A stretch of DNA of 64,000 nucleotides. It comes from Achromobacter aegrifaciens. Its GTDB lineage: Bacteria; Pseudomonadota; Gammaproteobacteria; Burkholderiales; Burkholderiaceae_B. Where the stretch lies: assembly GCF_902859735.1 (NCBI RefSeq), contig NZ_CADIJY010000002.1, positions 620,001-684,000 on the forward strand, given 5' to 3'. A model generated the notes under the pieces. The model was not told where the DNA came from, searched no databases, and saw nothing but the letters and a program-made list of their open reading frames with translations. Shown here in pieces: positions 37,482 to 46,247 of this stretch (the first letter of the stretch is position 1; each line of letters begins with the position of its first letter). The translations under genes were made by a program, and so were the position numbers.

Positions 37482-38392
37482 TCCAAACCAGGCAATCCCG
37501 GGCTATCGATATCCCCCCGATGCTCCCGCAGCAGGTCATACAACGCCTGCGCTGCGACCGATAGCGTGCGGCCCTTGCGCCGCACCAGGTAGAGCGGACG
37601 GGTCAGGGCCTTGCCGGCCAGCGGCACGATGCGCAGGTCGGCGCCGCCGAAATGGAACAGCGTCATCGCCGGCACCACCGAGATGCCCAGCCCCGCGCGC
37701 ACCAACCCCGTTGCCGTGGCCAGGTGCTCGACCTCGAACACCGGCGCCGGTGCGTCGGCCCCCAAGGCCGCGTCCAGATGCTTGCGCACGCTGCTGCCGC
37801 GCGCAAGCTGGATCATGGGATAGCGCAGGATGTCGCGCAGCCGGGCGCGGCCCGCGCCTGCCAGCGGATGATCGGCGCGACAGACCAGAAAATAACGGTC
37901 CGCATGCAGGAACTCGCTTTCCAGGTCGTTCATGTCCGGCCGTCGCGAGGCCACCGCAAAATCCACCTGCCCTGCCTGCACCAGGTCCAGGCAGGGATCC
38001 AGCAGGGCATCGCGCAGGTCCACCGTGATGCCTGGATAGGACTCGCGAAAACGCGCCAGCAGCCCCGGCAGCCAGCCGGCGGCAAGCGAGGGCAAAGCCG
38101 CGAGCGCCACCCGTCCGCGACGCCTGGCGGCGTGGTCGCGCAGATCCTCCATGACCAGGTCCATGTCGGCCAGCAGCCTGCGCGCCGTCGCGTCCAGCAC
38201 TTGCCCCTCGACCGTCAGCTCCACATGGCGCGTGTTGCGGTCGAACAGGCGCATGCCCGCGCTGTCCTCCAGTTGGCGGATCAGGGCGCTGAAGGCCGGC
38301 TGCGTCAGGTGGCAGCGTTGGGCCGCCCGGGTGAAGTGTTTTTCGTCGGCCAGGGCCACGAACGCGCGCAATTGCCGGGTAGACAGATTCAT
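37478..38392 (-). CDS. LysR-family regulator divergent from the AtuA-type operon
   Basis: A 304-residue LysR protein. The HTH is LRAFVALADEKHFTRAAQRC through LEDSAGMRLFDRNTRHVELT, and the effector domain follows (LPSLAAGWLPGLLARFRESYPGITVDL). It is divergent from the AtuA-type genes with 99 bp between starts, the standard arrangement for a LysR regulator and its target. TATAGT at 38450 may be a -10 for the rightward operon. Confidence 0.88.
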   Translation of the reverse strand: MNLSTRQLRAFVALADEKHFTRAAQRCHLTQPAFSALIRQLEDSAGMRLFDRNTRHVELTVEGQVLDATARRLLADMDLVMEDLRDHAARRRGRVALAALPSLAAGWLPGLLARFRESYPGITVDLRDALLDPCLDLVQAGQVDFAVASRRPDMNDLESEFLHADRYFLVCRADHPLAGAGRARLRDILRYPMIQLARGSSVRKHLDAALGADAPAPVFEVEHLATATGLVRAGLGISVVPAMTLFHFGGADLRIVPLAGKALTRPLYLVRRKGRTLSVAAQALYDLLREHRGDIDSPGLPGLD

Positions 38393-38491
38393 GGCTTTTC
38401 TCTATGAATTGATCCGATCTTTCTATTTTACTGATGAGCCGAGCGTGCCTATAGTGGGCCTCAGACACCTAGACCCCTGCCCTGATTCCGT

Positions 38492-39850
38492 ATGTCCCTA
38501 GCCCCCCTCCACATAGGCTGCGCCTCCGGGTTCTCCGGCGACCGCAGCGACGGCGCCGCCGCCGTCGTGCGCACGCTGATCGCCCGCGGCGGCGGCGTGC
38601 TGATTTACGAAACGCTGGCCGAGCGCACGCTGGCGCTGGCCCAGTTGGCCCGCAACGAAGACCCGGAGCGCGGCTACGAGCCCTTGCTGGACGAACTGGT
38701 CGGCCCGGTGCTGGCCGACTGTCTGCACCACGGGATCCGCATCGTCGGCAACTTCGGCGCGGCCAACCCTGCCGCCGCGGCCCGGCGCGTTGCCGCGCTG
38801 GCCCGGCAGCAAGGCCTGCCCGCGCCGCGCATCGCAGTGGTATATGGCGACGCGCTTTCCAGCGATGCGCAACGCGAACTGCTGCGCCAGCGCCTTGGCG
38901 GCGCGCTGGATGGGCGCGACGTGGTCAGTGCCACCGCCTACCTCGGCGCCGCCGAGATCGCAGAGGCGCTGCGGGCCGGCGCGCAGATAGTGGTCGCGGG
39001 CCGCGTGTCGGACCCATCGCTCACGCTGGGCCCGGCGCTGGCCCATTTCGGCTGGGCCATGGACGATTGGCAGCGCCTGGGCCGTGCCACCATGGCCGGC
39101 CATATGCTGGAGTGCGGCCTGCAGGTCAGCGGCGGCTACTTCTGCGTGCCCGGCTTGAAGGATGTGCCAGACGTGCACGCCGCCGGCTTTCCCATCGCCG
39201 AGATCGATGCGGATGGCGAATTCGTGATCGGCAAGGCCGACGGTACCGGCGGCATGGTCGATGCGCGCACCGTCAAAGAACAGCTGCTGTACGAAGTGCA
39301 CGATCCCGCGCGCTACCTGACGCCGGACGTCGTCGCCGACCTGAGCCGCGCCGAGGTGGCCGAACTGGGCGGCGATCGGGTGGCGGTGCGCGGCATCACC
39401 GGCCACGCGCGTCCCGCCGAACTCAAGGTCAACGTCTGCTACCGCGGCGGCTGGCTGGCCGAAGCCGAGATCTCCTATGCCGGGGTGCAGGCCGAAGCAC
39501 GCGCCCGTCTGGCCGCCGATATCGTGCGCAAGCGCCTGGACCCGGCTCTGCGCCTGCGCGCCGACCTCATCGGCGCCATCAGCATCCTGGGCGATGACGC
39601 CGGCAACATGCTGTCCGCCCTGCCCGACGGCCATGCGCGCGACGTGCGCCTGCGCGTCGCGGCCGAACACATGGACCGCAAGCTTGCCGAAAGCGTGCTG
39701 CGCGAAGTGACTGCCCTGTATACCTGCGGCCCGGCCGGCGGCGGCGGCGTGCGCACCGCGTTGCGCCCGCGCCTGAACATGCTGTCCTGCACCCTGCCGC
39801 GCGACGCCGTGCCCAGCGGCTGGACCTTCCTGGAGGAAGCCCCGCAATGA
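38492..39850 (+). CDS. AtuA-type (DUF1446) protein
   Basis: A 452-residue protein of the AtuA family. GCASGFSGDRSDGA at the N-terminus, VGNFGAANPAAAARRV, TAYLGAAEIAEAL and IVVAGRVSDPSLTLGPALAHFGW are family hallmarks. AtuA proteins occur in acyclic terpene and related carboxylic acid degradation operons, but the reaction is not established. Here the C-terminal ferredoxin-like part is encoded separately by the next gene, overlapping by four bases (ATGA). It should be cytoplasmic. Confidence 0.85.
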   Translation: MSLAPLHIGCASGFSGDRSDGAAAVVRTLIARGGGVLIYETLAERTLALAQLARNEDPERGYEPLLDELVGPVLADCLHHGIRIVGNFGAANPAAAARRVAALARQQGLPAPRIAVVYGDALSSDAQRELLRQRLGGALDGRDVVSATAYLGAAEIAEALRAGAQIVVAGRVSDPSLTLGPALAHFGWAMDDWQRLGRATMAGHMLECGLQVSGGYFCVPGLKDVPDVHAAGFPIAEIDADGEFVIGKADGTGGMVDARTVKEQLLYEVHDPARYLTPDVVADLSRAEVAELGGDRVAVRGITGHARPAELKVNVCYRGGWLAEAEISYAGVQAEARARLAADIVRKRLDPALRLRADLIGAISILGDDAGNMLSALPDGHARDVRLRVAAEHMDRKLAESVLREVTALYTCGPAGGGGVRTALRPRLNMLSCTLPRDAVPSGWTFLEEAPQ

Positions 39851-40230
39851 ATCCGCCGCTGATCTCGGTCCCCCTGTACCGCCTGGCGCACAGCCGTTCC
39901 GGCGACAAGGGCGACATCTCCAACCTGAGCCTGATCGCCTGGGATCCGGAATGCTACGACGTGCTGGATGCACAGGTCACCGAGGCCCGCGTCGCCGACT
40001 GGTTCGCGTACCGCCGCCCCAGCCGCGTCACCCGCTACGCGCTGCCCACGCTGCATGCGATGAACTTTGTGCTTGAAGGCGTGCTGGACGGCGGCGTCAA
40101 CGATGCCCTCAACCTGGACACGCACGGCAAGAGCCTCTCTTTCAGATTGCTGGACATGACGGTCGAAGTCAGCCCTGCGCTGGCCAGCCGTCTGCCCGAC
40201 ATACCCGGCGACCGTCCCGCGGACGCCTGA
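39847..40230 (+). CDS. AtuA-related ferredoxin-fold partner protein
   Basis: A 127-residue protein with LYRLAHSRSGDKGDISNLSLIAW, the conserved loop of the small domain found fused to or beside AtuA proteins. It overlaps the AtuA-type gene by ATGA, so the two products probably form one complex. A Bug binding protein follows 34 bp later. Function is unknown beyond this association. Confidence 0.82.
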   Translation: MNPPLISVPLYRLAHSRSGDKGDISNLSLIAWDPECYDVLDAQVTEARVADWFAYRRPSRVTRYALPTLHAMNFVLEGVLDGGVNDALNLDTHGKSLSFRLLDMTVEVSPALASRLPDIPGDRPADA

Positions 40231-40264
40231 TTTCGATTCCTATAAAAATCCACAGGAGACACAC

Positions 40265-41227
40265 ATGCGCATTGCTTCCAAAGGCCGGCTGGCCTTGCTG
40301 CTGGCCGCCGCCCTGCCCTTGAGCGCCATGGCCCAGTTCCCCGCCAAGCCCATCACCTTCATCGTGCCGTTCGCGGCCGGCAGCGCCACCGACCAGATCG
40401 GCCGCGCCATCGGCCAGGGTGTCACCGAACAGACCGGCCAGGCCGTGGTGATCGAGAACAAGCCGGGCGCCAGCGCGATGATAGGCGCCGCGGCCGGCGC
40501 CCGCGCGGCCCCCGACGGCTACACCGTGCTGATCACCACAAACACCACGCATGCCGCCAACGAGCACCTCTACAAGACGCTGACCTACGATCCGGTCAAG
40601 GACTACGCGCCGCTGACCCTGCTGGGCAAAGGCGGCCAGATCATGGTGGTCAATCCCAATTCGCCGGCCAAGACGGTGGGCGACTTCCTGGCCCAGGCCA
40701 AGCAAGCGCCCGGCAAGCTGAGCTTCGGCAGCGGCAGCTCCAGCAGCCGCATCGCCGGCGAACTGCTGCAACAGATGGCGGGCGTGCAACTGCTGCACGT
40801 GCCATATAAGAGCAATCCGCTGGCGGTCACGGACCTGCTGGGCGGCCAGATCGACATGATGATCACCGACACCGCCACCGGCCTGCCGCAAGTCAAGTCG
40901 GGCAAGCTGCGCGCGTTGGGCGTGACCGGCCAGGCGCGCTCGCCGCTGGCGCCGGACGTACCCACCATCGCCGAGGCTGGCGTGCCAGGCTATGAAATGG
41001 GCTACTGGTTTGCCGCGTATGCGCCCGCCGGCACGCCGCCTGATGTGGTCAAGCGCTTGAACGAATTGCTGGTCAAGGCCACTTCAAGCGCGCCTGCCAA
41101 GCAGTTCTATGCGCAAACGGGCACGGACGCGGCAAGCTCCACGCCGGCAGAACTGGCGCAGTTCCAGCAAGCCGAGTCGAAGAAGTGGGGCGAGATCATC
41201 AAGAAGGCCGGCATCCAGCCCGAGTAG
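40265..41227 (+). CDS. Bug/TctC-family periplasmic binding protein (AtuA-type operon)
   Basis: A 320-residue receptor with a signal peptide (residues 1-23, ALPLSAMAQ). FPAKPITFIVPFAAGSATDQIGRAI is the ligand loop and ENKPGASAMIGA the second; LGGQIDMMITD is also characteristic. AGGAGA lies 7 nt before the ATG. It is third in the AtuA-type operon and should present the substrate, probably a carboxylic acid, though no TctAB-type membrane gene is nearby. Confidence 0.88.
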   Translation: MRIASKGRLALLLAAALPLSAMAQFPAKPITFIVPFAAGSATDQIGRAIGQGVTEQTGQAVVIENKPGASAMIGAAAGARAAPDGYTVLITTNTTHAANEHLYKTLTYDPVKDYAPLTLLGKGGQIMVVNPNSPAKTVGDFLAQAKQAPGKLSFGSGSSSSRIAGELLQQMAGVQLLHVPYKSNPLAVTDLLGGQIDMMITDTATGLPQVKSGKLRALGVTGQARSPLAPDVPTIAEAGVPGYEMGYWFAAYAPAGTPPDVVKRLNELLVKATSSAPAKQFYAQTGTDAASSTPAELAQFQQAESKKWGEIIKKAGIQPE

Positions 41228-41243
41228 ACCGCCCCGGGGCGGT
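41228..41243. terminator. Perfect 16-bp palindrome between convergent Bug and IclR genes
   Basis: ACCGCCCCGGGGCGGT starts immediately after the Bug stop and sits in the 29-bp gap before the IclR stop. As RNA it gives a 6-bp GC stem with a CCGG loop on either strand; no U-tract. Confidence 0.4.
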
Positions 41244-41256
41244 GGCGCGCCGCCCG

Positions 41257-42087
41257 TCAGAGCAGATCGCTGCTCGCCAGCATCGGCGTGCCTGCAATGC
41301 GCTGGCTGATCGCACGGCAGGCCTCCAGCAGCGGCGCCACATAGGCCGCTTCCGGATCTGGTTTCTGGCGGAATCGCAGCGTGCTCACGCTGATGGCCGC
41401 CACAGGCACGCCGTTCTGCCCGAAAATCGGCGCGCCGAAGCAATAAATGCCGGCCTCGTTCTCTTCATCATCCACGGCCCAGCCGCGCTGGCGCACCTGT
41501 TCGAGCTGCCGCCGCAGCGCGGCCGTATCCTTGACGGTATTGGGCGTATGGCAGGCGAACGGCTGCGGCAGCATGTCCAGCGCGGCCTGCAGAGCCGCCT
41601 CGTCCAACATCGCCAGATACGCCTTGCCCACCGCCGTCGAGTACATGGAGACGTTGGTGCCGATGCGCGAATTCATCTGCACCACGCTGGGGCTTTCCAG
41701 CTTCTCGATGTAGACCATGTGCTGGCCGTTGGGCACGGCCAGGTGCACGGTCTCGCCGGTGACGTCACGCAACTGCTTCAGGTTCTCGACGGCCGCCAGC
41801 CGCATTTCCGAGCGGCCCCAGCTGCGGCTGGCCAGCTGGATCAGGCGCGGCCCCAGGCTCAGCTTGCCGGTGACCGGATGTTCGGCCAGCAGGCGTTCGG
41901 CCACCAGCGCGGCCACCGTACGGTACACGGTCGGCCGCGGATAGCCGCTGCGCTTGCTGAGTTCGGCCACCGTCATGGATTCCGGCGTATCGGCCACGAC
42001 TTGCAGCACATGCATGAACTTCGAGAAGGCGGCTGTGCCCGCCACCTGTGCGGCGGGAGGGTTGGCGACTTGCGGCAGTTCTGGCAT
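41257..42087 (-). CDS. IclR-family regulator of the cupin/Bug/SDR operon
   Basis: A 276-residue IclR protein. The winged helix spans about residues 22-85 (FMHVLQVVADTPESMTVAELSKRSGYPRPTVYRTV), and the effector domain includes GTNVSMYSTAVGKAYLA and GAPIFGQNGVPVAAISVS. The ATG at 42087 gives MPELPQV. It is the last gene on the minus strand of the run cupin-Bug-SDR-SDR-IclR and may regulate that run from the repeats upstream of the cupin gene. Confidence 0.88.
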   Translation of the reverse strand: MPELPQVANPPAAQVAGTAAFSKFMHVLQVVADTPESMTVAELSKRSGYPRPTVYRTVAALVAERLLAEHPVTGKLSLGPRLIQLASRSWGRSEMRLAAVENLKQLRDVTGETVHLAVPNGQHMVYIEKLESPSVVQMNSRIGTNVSMYSTAVGKAYLAMLDEAALQAALDMLPQPFACHTPNTVKDTAALRRQLEQVRQRGWAVDDEENEAGIYCFGAPIFGQNGVPVAAISVSTLRFRQKPDPEAAYVAPLLEACRAISQRIAGTPMLASSDLL

Positions 42088-42188
42088 GGCGGAAAACGTG
42101 GCGTTGGCGGTAACGAGGCCGCCCCTGCGGCGCGGCCCCGCCATTATCCCTGCAAACGCCTGCGCGCGTACACGGTGGCGGCCAACGC

Positions 42189-42908
42189 TCAAGCCACGAG
42201 GTAGCCGCCGTCCACGGGCAGGATCACGCCCGTCATGAACGAGGCCGCCGGCGTGCAAAGAAACGTCACGCCCTCGGCCACGTCTTCCGGCTTGCCCCAG
42301 CGCCCCAGCGGGGTACGCTGCAGAATCGGCCCCGAACGCTCGGGGTCGTCCTGCAAGGCGCGGGTCAGCGGCGTGGCGATCCAGCCCGGCGCGACGGCGT
42401 TGACGCGGATGCCGTCCGCCGCGTAGGCCAGCGCCAGCGACTTCGTCAGCTGCGCCACCCCGCCCTTGCTCGCCGCATACGCCGGCACCAGCGCCCCGCC
42501 GAAGAAACTGAGCATGGACGCGGTGTTCACGATGCAGCCGCCGCGCCGCGCAAGCTTCTCGCGCGCGGCGCCGCATACGCGCATGGTGCCGGTCAGGTTG
42601 ATCGCCAGCACCTGTTCGAACACGGCGGGATCATGCTCCGCGCCGCGGCGGATGATGCCGGCGCAGTTGACCACGATGTCCAGCTCGTCCAACCCTTGCA
42701 GCAGGCGTTCGACGTCGCCCGCGTCGCTGACGTCGCCCAGGCGCACCTCGATACCCGGCGCCAGTTCGCCGGCGTCGGATTGCAACCCGGCAGCTATGGT
42801 CCGCGCGCCCAGCGACGCCAGCCGGTTGGCAACCGCCGCCCCGATGCCTTGCGTGGCGCCAGTCACCAGCGCCGTCTTGCCTGCAAACAGATCCGCTTGA
42901 TACGTCAT
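42189..42908 (-). CDS. Short-chain dehydrogenase/reductase (classical SDR)
   Basis: A 239-residue SDR. The cofactor loop is TGATQGIG, NCAG follows, and the catalytic residues are S131, Y144 and K148 (YAASKGG). VILPVDGGYLV closes the fold as in 3-oxoacyl-ACP reductase-like SDRs. The ATG at 42908 lies 10 bp after the stop of the next SDR gene, so the two are cotranscribed. The substrate is unknown; the cluster suggests a hydroxy or keto intermediate. Confidence 0.88.
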   Translation of the reverse strand: MTYQADLFAGKTALVTGATQGIGAAVANRLASLGARTIAAGLQSDAGELAPGIEVRLGDVSDAGDVERLLQGLDELDIVVNCAGIIRRGAEHDPAVFEQVLAINLTGTMRVCGAAREKLARRGGCIVNTASMLSFFGGALVPAYAASKGGVAQLTKSLALAYAADGIRVNAVAPGWIATPLTRALQDDPERSGPILQRTPLGRWGKPEDVAEGVTFLCTPAASFMTGVILPVDGGYLVA

Positions 42909-42918
42909 TGCCGTCCGC

Positions 42919-43710
42919 TCAGAAAGTGCCGGGATAGGCGCCGCCGTCAGCCAGCACGTTCTGGCCGGTGACGTAGCCCGCATGGACGCTGCACAGGAAA
43001 GCGCAGATGGCGCCGAACTCCTCGGCGTTGCCGAAGCGTCCTGCCGGTATCGCCGCCTGGCGTTGGGCGCGCACGGCTTGCGCGTCCTGGCCGGTCTTGG
43101 CCGCGGAAGCCGCCAGCGCCGAGCTCAGCCGGTCCGTGGCGAACGCGCCGGGCAGCAGGTTGTTGATCGTGACGCCGCGCGCCGCGATGTCGCTGCGCGC
43201 CACGCCCGCCACGAAACCGGTCAGGCCGCTGCGCGCGCCGTTGGACAGACCTAGGATGTCGATCGGCGCCTTGACCGCGCTGGACGTGATGTTGACGATG
43301 CGCCCGAAGCCGCGTTCAGCCATGCCGTCCACCGTGGCCTTGATCAACTCGATCGGCGTGAGCATGTTGGCGTCGACTGCATTCAACCACTGTTCCCTGC
43401 CCCAATCGCGGAAATCCCCGGGCGGCGGCCCGCCCGCGTTCGTGACCACGATGTCGTAGTCGCGATGCGCGGCGAACACGGCCTCGCGGCCCTGCGCGGT
43501 CGTAATGTCGGCCGCCACGGCCTTGACGAAAGACTTGTCGTCCGTCCGCGCCTGCAGCAGTTGCTGCCGCGCGGTCTCGAGAGCCTCTGCCCCGCGCGCC
43601 ACGATCACCACGTTGACGCCTTCGCGCACCAGGGCCAGCGCGCAGCCGTAGCCCAGGCCTTTGCTTGCGCCGCCCACCAGCGCGGTCCTGCCGGTAATGC
43701 CCAGATCCAT
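42919..43710 (-). CDS. SDR-family protein without the YxxxK motif
   Basis: A 263-residue SDR-fold protein with the cofactor loop GGASKGLG, the TNAGGPPPG segment and catalytic-type serines (TSSAV, 143-144). Where classical SDRs have YxxxK it reads S156-N-G-A-R160 (LGLSNGARSGLTG). This LSNxxR pattern recurs in a divergent SDR group, so the fold is sure but the chemistry is not. The end NVLADGGAYPGTF is ordinary. It lies between a Bug gene and a classical SDR gene. Confidence 0.85.
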   Translation of the reverse strand: MDLGITGRTALVGGASKGLGYGCALALVREGVNVVIVARGAEALETARQQLLQARTDDKSFVKAVAADITTAQGREAVFAAHRDYDIVVTNAGGPPPGDFRDWGREQWLNAVDANMLTPIELIKATVDGMAERGFGRIVNITSSAVKAPIDILGLSNGARSGLTGFVAGVARSDIAARGVTINNLLPGAFATDRLSSALAASAAKTGQDAQAVRAQRQAAIPAGRFGNAEEFGAICAFLCSVHAGYVTGQNVLADGGAYPGTF

Positions 43711-43737
43711 GTCCTGCTCCCTGTCGTTGCCTGCAGT

Positions 43738-44709
43738 CTATTGGCGCATGCCGAACTTTTCGATCAGCGCCTTGAACGTCGTATTGTCGCGCTCCATCAG
43801 CGCCGTGAACGTCTGTTGATCCGCGACCGCATAGCCCAGGTTCTGCTCCGCCATGAAGCGCTTCAGGCTGTTTTCGGCGGCTGCCTGCCGGAACGCGGCG
43901 CCCAGCACGTCCAGTACCGGCTGCGGCGTGCCCTTGGGCGCGGCGATGCCGCGCCAGGTGCCGATCGACAGATCGATGTTGCGCTCCTTCAGCGTGGGCA
44001 CGTTCTCGAAACCGGGCACGCGCGCGTCGGCCATGACCGCCAGCGGCTTGAGCTTGCCGGCCTTGACGTACTGCATGACCTCTGCCGGGCTCACCGCCAC
44101 CGCATCGATATGTCCGCCCAGCAAGGCCAGCACTGCCGGATTGCCGCCATTGAAGGGGATGTGGTTGAACTTGGCGCCCGTCTTGTCCTCCAGCGCGGCG
44201 GCTGCCAGATGCCAGATCGAGCCGATGCCCGCGTTCCCCACCTGCATGCTCTCAGGCTTGGCGCGGGCCGCCTCCAGGAACGCTTCGATGGTGTTGTACG
44301 GCGAATCGGCGGCCACCGTGATGGCCGAAGGATCGGCATTGAGCTGGATGATGGGCGTGAACTTCTCGTAGGTGGTCTTGGTCAGGCCCAGGTGGGGAAT
44401 GATCACCATGTCGGCCGTCACCAGCGCCAGCTTGTAGCCGTCGGGCTTGGCGTTGGCCACTTCCGTCAGGCCGATCCCGCCCGCCGCGCCCGGCTTGTTC
44501 AGCACCACGATGGGCTGCGTCAGATGGGTGCGCGAGGCGTCGCCCATGGCCCGCGCCATGGCGTCCGTGCCGCCTCCCGCGGCAAACGGCACCACGATCT
44601 CGATGGCCCGGTTGGGGAAATTCTGCGCCAGCGCCACTGGCCCCGCGGCCAGCGCGGCGCTGCCCAGCAGCGCGGAAAGAATGCAGCGATTGAACGCACG
44701 ACGTTTCAT
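43738..44709 (-). CDS. Bug/TctC-family periplasmic binding protein (cupin operon)
   Basis: A 323-residue receptor. A signal peptide covers residues 1-29 (LAAGPVALAQ) with two arginines at the start (MKRRAF). FPNRAIEIVVPFAAGGGTDAMARAM and NKPGAAGGIGL are the family ligand loops. It lies between the cupin dioxygenase gene and the SDR pair on the same strand and probably binds the aromatic or carboxylic substrate of that pathway. Confidence 0.88.
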   Translation of the reverse strand: MKRRAFNRCILSALLGSAALAAGPVALAQNFPNRAIEIVVPFAAGGGTDAMARAMGDASRTHLTQPIVVLNKPGAAGGIGLTEVANAKPDGYKLALVTADMVIIPHLGLTKTTYEKFTPIIQLNADPSAITVAADSPYNTIEAFLEAARAKPESMQVGNAGIGSIWHLAAAALEDKTGAKFNHIPFNGGNPAVLALLGGHIDAVAVSPAEVMQYVKAGKLKPLAVMADARVPGFENVPTLKERNIDLSIGTWRGIAAPKGTPQPVLDVLGAAFRQAAAENSLKRFMAEQNLGYAVADQQTFTALMERDNTTFKALIEKFGMRQ

Positions 44710-44756
44710 GGTGTCTCCGGATTATGTTTATGTGCTGCGGGTGGGAATGCGGAATT

Positions 44757-45284
44757 TCAGCGTATGAACTGCTTTACGTAGTCTTCGCCCAGGCCGACGT
44801 CCGCGAAGTGCTTGCGGCACATGTCGATCTTGGTGAACACGTCTTCGTAACCCATGCCCTTGCCCCAGGGGTCGGTGTAGTACATGACGCCGTTGACCTG
44901 GAAGTACGTGATCATTTCCTCGACGTCGGGCGGCACGTAGAGCGTGTGCGTCTCCCCTGGCGGCTCGAACACGTAGCTGCCTTCAGTCGCCTCCCAGTCG
45001 TGTTCCAGATAGCGCCAGCGGCCCTTCAGGACGAAGCCATGCACGGCCTGCGGATGGCGATGGCGGCTGAGCACGCCTGACTTGCGCACGCGCAGCAGGT
45101 TCATCCAGTAGCCCTGGCTGGCGTTCAGACAGAGCGGGCGGAACCAGACGTTCTCGGCCTGCGGTACCCACAGCCTCTCGTCGGTCGGGATCGCATGCGG
45201 AATCACGATCTCTGGCAGGGCCTCGGGCGGATTCGGGTACTGGTATGGGGTCAGGGGCTCGGTGTCACTCTGTTCCAATGGCAT
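44757..45284 (-). CDS. Cupin dioxygenase, 2,4'-dihydroxyacetophenone dioxygenase-like
   Basis: A 175-residue single-domain cupin. Candidate metal ligands are H75 and H77 (SRHRHPQAVHGF), H82, and H113 in GETHTLYV. The length and the WFRPLCLNASQGYWMNLLRV segment fit the DAD family, which cleaves a C-C bond in 2,4'-dihydroxyacetophenone using non-haem iron. A GGAAGGA site precedes the ATG. It heads the minus-strand run cupin-Bug-SDR-SDR-IclR. The true substrate could be another hydroxy-ketone. Confidence 0.78.
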   Translation of the reverse strand: MPLEQSDTEPLTPYQYPNPPEALPEIVIPHAIPTDERLWVPQAENVWFRPLCLNASQGYWMNLLRVRKSGVLSRHRHPQAVHGFVLKGRWRYLEHDWEATEGSYVFEPPGETHTLYVPPDVEEMITYFQVNGVMYYTDPWGKGMGYEDVFTKIDMCRKHFADVGLGEDYVKQFIR

Positions 45285-45296
45285 TTCTTTAATCCT

Positions 45297-45330
45297 TCCA
45301 TATTATGGACAATATGTTTACTTTATGGAC
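45297..45330 (-). promoter_or_regulatory. TTATGGAC direct repeats and palindrome upstream of the cupin operon
   Basis: TTATGGAC occurs at 45303-45310 and again at 45323-45330, exactly 20 bp (two helical turns) apart. The first copy is part of the palindrome TCCATA-T-TATGGA (45297-45309). The repeats lie just upstream of the cupin start and are a candidate site for the operon's IclR regulator. Confidence 0.5.
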
Positions 45331-45410
45331 GAATTATAAGAACTGCCATGCCCGCGGCTACAGCGGGCTAACCCTTAGGGGCGCCGCAGCATCAGGCCGC
45401 GGCGCGCCAA

Positions 45411-45448
45411 AAAACAAAAAACCCATCGCATCGCTGCGATGGGTTTTT
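45411..45448 (-). terminator. Intrinsic terminator of fpr
   Basis: AAAACCCATCGCA and TGCGATGGGTTTT (within 45417-45448) form a stem of 13-14 bp with a TCGC loop. The A-rich stretch at 45411-45420 supplies U residues on the minus strand, 23 bp past the fpr stop. Confidence 0.88.
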
Positions 45449-45470
45449 GGCTTGGCGCCGGCGCCGGGAC

Positions 45471-46247
45471 TTATTTGTCCACGAATGCCCGCTCGACCAC
45501 GTAGTCGCCCGGCTGGCCCACGCCCGGCGACACCGTGAAGCCGCGCTTGTCCAGCATGGCGCTGATATCGGCCAGCATATGCGGGCTGCCGCAGATCATG
45601 GCGCGATCGGTTTCCGGATTGATCTGCGGAATGCCGATGTCGGCGCACAGCTTGCCGTTTTCCATCAGCTCGGTGATGCGGCCTTGGTTGCGGAACGGTT
45701 CGCGCGTGACCGTCGGGTAGTACACGAGTTTGTCGCGCACGACGTCGCCAAAGAATTCGTTGTTCGGCAGTTCCTTTTCGATGAAGTCGGCGTAGGCCAG
45801 TTCGCTGACCCAACGCACGCCATGCACCAGGATGACCTTGTCGAAGCGTTCGTAGACGTCCGGATCCTTGATGATGCTCATGAACGGCGCCAGGCCCGTG
45901 CCCGTGCCGAACAGGAACAGGTGCTTGCCCGGCTTCAGGTCGTCCACGACCAGCGTGCCCACGGGCTTGCGGCTGACCAGGATGGTGTCGCCTTCTTTCA
46001 GATGCTGCAGGCGCGACGTGAGCGGGCCGTTCTGCACCTTGATGCTGAGGAACTCGAGGTTCTCTTCATAGTTGGCGCTGGCGATGCTGTAGGCTCGCAA
46101 CAGAGGCTTGCCTTCAACTTCCAGTCCGATCATCACGAAGTGGCCATTGTGGAACCGCAAGGCCGAGTCACGCGTCGTGGTAAAGGAAAACAGGGTGTCG
46201 TTCCAGTGGTGCACGCTTAGTACGCGCTCAGTGTTGAAAGCAGCCAT
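45471..46247 (-). CDS. fpr: Ferredoxin/flavodoxin-NADP+ reductase
   Basis: A 258-residue FAD enzyme of the bacterial FPR class. The FAD site is RAYSIASANYEENLEF, the NADP pyrophosphate loop FLFGTGTGLAPFMSI, and the end DYVVERAFVDK is typical of this subclass, whose C-terminal aromatic/charged tail covers the flavin. It transfers electrons between NADPH and ferredoxin or flavodoxin, often in oxidative stress and iron-sulphur repair. Confidence 0.93.
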   Translation of the reverse strand: MAAFNTERVLSVHHWNDTLFSFTTTRDSALRFHNGHFVMIGLEVEGKPLLRAYSIASANYEENLEFLSIKVQNGPLTSRLQHLKEGDTILVSRKPVGTLVVDDLKPGKHLFLFGTGTGLAPFMSIIKDPDVYERFDKVILVHGVRWVSELAYADFIEKELPNNEFFGDVVRDKLVYYPTVTREPFRNQGRITELMENGKLCADIGIPQINPETDRAMICGSPHMLADISAMLDKRGFTVSPGVGQPGDYVVERAFVDK

